From Zonotrichia leucophrys gambelii (Eukaryota; Chordata; Aves; Passeriformes; Passerellidae): a stretch of 64,000 nucleotides of DNA. The number at the start of each line of letters is the position of its first letter. Position 1 is the stretch's first letter. The notes beneath the pieces were generated by a model that was given only the letters and a program-made list of their open reading frames with translations, did not search any database and was not told where the DNA came from. Shown piece by piece: positions 59,551 to 64,000 of the stretch. The DNA lies in contig NC_088179.1 of assembly GCF_028769735.1 (NCBI RefSeq), forward strand, positions 3,221,501 to 3,285,500, in the 5' to 3' direction. The translations under genes and the position numbers were made by a program.

Positions 59551-62500
59551 TTGTCCTTTTCAAAGTACTTTTTATTCAACCTGAAGCTACCAAGTGAAGT
59601 GTTGGCCAGAATTGTTTCCTGCAGGTTTAAGTGTGGTTATTTTTCCCTGTGCTGCCTGTCAGAACAGCAGTGTTGAAGCAGGCTGTTTGCTCCCTGTCTG
59701 TATTCCAGCCCCATGACTCCTGTCTCGTACTGGGTTAAACACTGGCAGTGCAGTAAAGTCAAGCAGTGCTGCACTCTCACAAAGTTTCACTCATGCTCGT
59801 TTTGTGGAGCTGTTTCTTGTTGCTGTTATAAATCAGAACAATCACTTGAAGTTGCATATCCCAAATATGGATAGTGCTTGGCTGTTTTCTAATAGCAGTG
59901 ATTAAGAATGACATTTAATTTACTATTACTGTACTTAGCGTGTCTTAGGACAGTTAAAATGAAGTGGAACACCTTTTATTTCATTTGATGAAAATTGCAA
60001 TCAAATACAAATATTAAGATTCTGCTTTTTGATCAGCATTCATCTGTCACTCACTTGCTAGCAGACTGTAGTAAGTAAAGTAGGTGAGAAAAATAAACTC
60101 TGCTCATTTTGGGACTGATCTCCTAATTTTTTCTTGTGTAGATTCTCTTCCTACTGTATCAACACTGTGTATGTGTTTTTATATATACTGCATGTGTCTC
60201 ATCATTATCAGCATCAATGATTTCATGATTTTTCAGACACTTGGGTTTTCTCCTCCAAGCTTCTGAAATAAGCAACAAAGAAAATTTAGTCTTTTATCCT
60301 TTAAAAAAAAATAAATAAACCCTACCTTGAATGTGAGGGAGAAGCCCAAAGGTCAGGCAGGCAAATCACAAAAAGTGACAAAGGAAGTAATGAGGGTTTC
60401 CCTCATAACTTGGTGGGTCATTTTTGTCTCACACCTGGCTCTTGGAAATGCAATCAAAGCGTGACTGTGGCTGGAAATTATTACACCCCTTGCCTGTACC
60501 AGGCTGCACATTTGCAGTAATTGGGTTGAATTTTTTGGTTGTGAGAGGAGCTGGTAAAATATGAGTTGGTGGAACTAAGTTAAAATCATTTGTGAACTCT
60601 CTCTCACAATTTACTGTGTGATAGATACTGTTGGTTTCAGATATTTGGTTTGGAGTTAGTTTCACAAAGGTTACTAGCACGGGTCAGTCTGAGACAGAAT
60701 GCATTGGCAGGTATATTTGAGGCATTTCTGAAAAAGCTGTACAGCAATCGTGTTTGAAGGGTGATTTTCCCTTTTCCTTAGGAGAGCTACTTTAAAAATT
60801 CCTGAGCTATAGCTGAACAGATGGTATTTGCCATTATTGTCAGGCTTAGATCTTAAAAGTTCATTTTTTTCTTCCTTAGTTAACAGAATTTTAAATTTGT
60901 GTTGAAAAAGGAAAGCCAGAAAGATGTTAAATGTCTGATTTATACTGAACTGCCTTAAAAAGTCAGCCTTTTGATGGTGGTCTTTAAACCTGGCAAACCT
61001 GGACTCAAACTCTTGCTTTGGTGTCATAAAGGGAAAAGCATTGGCTACTGAAGCCAGTTGTAGTTGGTTTCTGTTTTTTCTTTCTCACAAAAAGCATAGA
61101 CTGTATAAAATTATAAATGTAATTATTTCAGTGTTCTTCTGAAGCGAAAGGCACAAGATTAGGCAGAGTTATTGAGATGAAATAATTTGAAGATAAACAT
61201 TTTGAGGTTTATTTTGGGAAACTAAAATAATTTCCTTTTTTTGCTCCCTCTGCACTCCTCCTTTAATGGTGGTCTTTGGTGTCATGGGATCTGTGGGACT
61301 GTTCCAATGGCTGCAAAAAATAATCGAGAAAAACACATCTATTTTCAGTAGGCTTGTATTACCATTCAGCTGTCCATCTAAATTTGTAGGGATTCACAAA
61401 TCAAAAGGAGCTGGAGCTGCTTGAGAAGATCAGCAAAAATATCTGAGAGAGGATATTTTTGGTGGAAACAACATGACCTCAAAAAATGTCAGGCTGTTTG
61501 TTGGATGCTTGACTTTCTAATAATAAAAAATGTTAAGATATTTTTGTCCAATGCGTTTTCTTTTTAATAACTTAAAATCTGTGTAGATTTGACTGTAATG
61601 CCTTTGGTTAGAAAGTACTTCAGTTTGAGACGTCTTAAAGGAGGTAGTTGCCTTCTAAGTTCAGGGGAATATTTAATTTTTCTCCCCTCCATTCTACAAA
61701 ATACAAACTTGTCTTGTTTTCCAGTCTCAAAGAGTATATATTCTTTAATGTACAGTGGAATTTACTAGGGCATAAATCCTAAAATGCTGTAATGATTTCT
61801 TAAACTCTCAGTTTGAATGAGAAGAGCTAAATCCATGCATGATTTGGCTTAACCTTCTTTGCAAATACTTGAACCTGAACAATAGAAATGCTTTCTGTAC
61901 AGAGTGAGGCTGTGTACTTATTCTGCACAATAGAGAGCATTTATTTACAGCAAGATCAACAGAGGAGGAAAAGCAGTTTCATGTTTTGATAAGCAAAGCA
62001 GTTGGCAAATCAAATTTTGAGGTTTTGAGGCTTCAGTGCTTTCAGCACTGCAAACCCAATGGAGGAACACAAGCTCTGAACCACGAGCCTTCTCCAAAGA
62101 ATTCAGATTGATGGGAAAACGTTGAAATTCTGTAAACTTTTGGGTGTGCGGCCTTGACTGTGTTTCAGGAAGCAGTTCTCATTGAGACCACAAATTCTAA
62201 AAATAAGTTAGGGCAAGGGAATAAGGTCTGTTATAGAAATTTAATTATAGACCAGCTTCCATCTCTTTGGAAGCTAATAAAACCCAATATATTTTTGCAA
62301 GACTTGCCGATATTGGCAGATTAGTGGATTGAAGGGTAAACTGGGACATAGCAGGAAAATTAATTTTAGTCTGTGTTTAAGTTCACTTTCTACACTAAAA
62401 TACCTTCTACAAAGTGCTGACTGTACCATAATTGTAAAGGAATTTTGACATTTTTTGAGTTTATCCTTGCAAAATGTTTCCTGGGTATCTTTTTGCAGAT

Positions 62501-63476
62501 CTTATCTAACCCAGTTCTTTTAGGCTGAATGCACATCAGAGAATTATTTTATATTCCACATAAGCAATTACTCTGATGTAATTTATGACCTGCTGACCTT
62601 TTCACTTTTCTGCTGCAATGATTATAATGAGTGTGTTGAACAAGGAGGAAATTGAAGGCCAAACACACAGGGGAGTTGAATCACCTAGGAGCTGGAGAAA
62701 TCTGTGGGCAGGGAGCTGATTGCAGCCTTTTCCTGGGGATAATGTGCAGATCTCTTTCTCAGCTATTGTTGCAAGCACAGGAGGAGAAACTTGATGATGG
62801 GGATCGAGGCGAGCAAGGAAATACACAGTGGGAACTCCTGGAAAAGCAGTGGGATGCTACTTAAAGATTATTCTGCATAGTTCTGGGCAGCACGAACAGC
62901 TGTGTCACTCCCTTTTCACTAGGGAGGGAAGGGACAGGAGCCTGTGGGACATCATGAACTACTCTTGGTTTGTTCTCTGCCTCATAAAAGATGAATTACT
63001 TATAAGGCTCCAGAGGCTGGGGGACTGAACTGAAGAGCTCTGGTTACAGAAAAACAGTGTTGTTTTTTTTTTTTTTCCTGGTTGGCTTGTAATACTTCAG
63101 CTGGTTTCATGTTTTTTTATTACGAGTTAAATTTCAAGTCTCAGATCTAAATGTAAAATTTAGTAAGATCTCTGTAAACTTGGCAATATTTTTGTGATGC
63201 ATATTGTTATAAATGATCAGCCAGAAATCCAAATTAATAAATGTAAAAGATTTTATTTTTGTGACCAAAATACGGTCCTCAAAACCCACAGCCAAGGAGA
63301 CAGCATCAAGATCAGCACAGGGTAAACCTGGATCAGACCTCTATTGCATCAGAGCCCCCTCTGTTCACCAATGCTTTTTCCAGCAGGGCTGTTTGATACA
63401 GATTTTTATGCCTGATGCAGAGGTGCCCCGATTTCTTTTGTAACCCTGCATATGTATGAGGGTTTCTGTCAGAACT

Positions 63477-64000
63477 CAGTGCATCCCTCTGGGTGCCCAG
63501 AGCTGCCAGGACCCTGCCAGGGGGCTCAGAGACCCTGGCACACAGCCCAGAACACCTGTGGGTTTGATTGTGACCCGTGGAGCAAATTACCAGCTTTGTG
63601 TGAGGACCTGAAAGCCACAGAAGTTTAAGTAGTGTAATGATAAAATCATCACTGGGTGAAAAGGTAGATTTTGGGGTTTTTGGAATGAGGTTTTGGGGAC
63701 AAGATGGAGGGACTTGGGCATCCAGCCTTTCTTCTTCTTCTTCACCTCCATCTTCTGCAGTGATGTTGGCACTTTGGGATTGGTTTAGAGTAGAAGCTCA
63801 CAGTCTGACACAGGTGATAGGTATTGGAAAGTAATGGCAAACATGTTAGCTGTAGTTTGTAGTATAAAGAGATAACACCACCCTGGGGGCAGGCAGAGTG
63901 CCTGGGACTGTCCTGCGGAGCGAACCTTGGCAGGACAGGAGAAAATTTTTATAGATAAGATCCAATAAACAACTCTGAGACTGAGAACTGAAGAGCTCTG
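63477..64000 (+). mobile_element. LTR, ERV family B (copy 2), cut by window edge
   Basis: Starts TGTCAGAACTCAGTGCATCC and aligns with 42069-42592 in the same orientation. It includes the TATA-like AGTATAAAGAG (about 63859) and AATAAACAACTC (about 63965). About 90 bp of the 3' end should lie beyond the window. The left flank is GGTTTC (63471-63476). Whether it is a solo LTR or the 5' LTR of a provirus cannot be seen. Confidence 0.85.

Larger units (their letters stand above)
53442..64000 (+). other. Intron 1 of the signal-peptide gene (partial)
   Basis: From the donor at 53442 to the window edge no acceptor plus coding exon could be recognised, so this is read as one intron of more than 10.5 kb. 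It contains a small tandem duplication, short repeats, an ERV protease remnant with a minisatellite (57.4-58.2 kb) and an LTR at the right edge. The stretches 53,861-57,690 and 58,190-63,470 otherwise show nothing supportable. The extent is inferred from absence of exons. Confidence 0.5.

Noticed and set aside
42069..64000. Two same-direction family B LTRs as ends of one 21-kb provirus
   Set aside because: The left copy has its own perfect target duplication on both sides, and the sequence between them contains a host CpG island and unrelated elements.
1..64000. CRISPR array, operon or other prokaryote-type system
   Set aside because: The tandem repeats have no unique spacers between constant units, and the window has vertebrate features (CpG island, spliced exon, LTRs, CR1).

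Overview
This is vertebrate nuclear DNA, most probably from a passerine bird. The grounds are a CR1-type LINE 3' fragment, many solo LTRs of the kind I know from songbird genomes, and a nuclear copy of mitochondrial tRNA-Leu(CUN)/ND5 in the avian gene order. The species cannot be fixed from the sequence. Almost all of the window is noncoding. The many short open frames have no codon, splice or homology support; several of the longest lie in tandem repeats, in LTRs or antisense to the CpG island.

Only one host gene is convincing. A CpG island at about 52,990-53,860 holds a first coding exon (53,350-53,441, + strand) that encodes a signal peptide and ends at a good splice donor. Everything to the right, up to the window end, would be its first intron. 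The last residues before the donor (LLAAKG) and the phase-2 junction suggest CSMD1, a very large CUB/sushi membrane protein, but the gene name is tentative. The 52 kb to the left looks like a gene desert.

The desert and intron are dominated by endogenous retrovirus (ERV) debris, mostly solo LTRs whose ends I could place by TG...CA termini and target-site duplications (TSDs). Family A has six full copies plus one partial copy (2,360; 10,862; 20,299; 30,314; 43,780; 47,228; 47,728). Family B has copies at 42,069 and 63,477. Family C has copies at 25,019 and 28,105. Single LTRs lie at 5,995, 12,174, 17,924, 20,075 (fragment) and 33,011. A dead ERV dUTPase/protease fragment (about 57,700-58,190, - strand) runs into a 33-bp minisatellite. 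A CR1 fragment (about 40,590-40,741) and the mitochondrial insertion (about 40,872-41,073) lie close together.

Tandem repeats are frequent: 13,209-13,822, 18,416-18,550, 23,155-23,326, 45,122-45,912 and 57,488-57,715, plus several simple-sequence tracts. The features most worth a second look are an LTR flanked by an exact-position 60-bp duplication instead of the usual 5-6 bp, an LTR whose poly(A)-signal segment has been triplicated, the mitochondrial insertion, the ERV protease with a lost catalytic motif next to a minisatellite, and a diverged 220-bp duplication 2 kb apart. I found no sign of a new multigene system.
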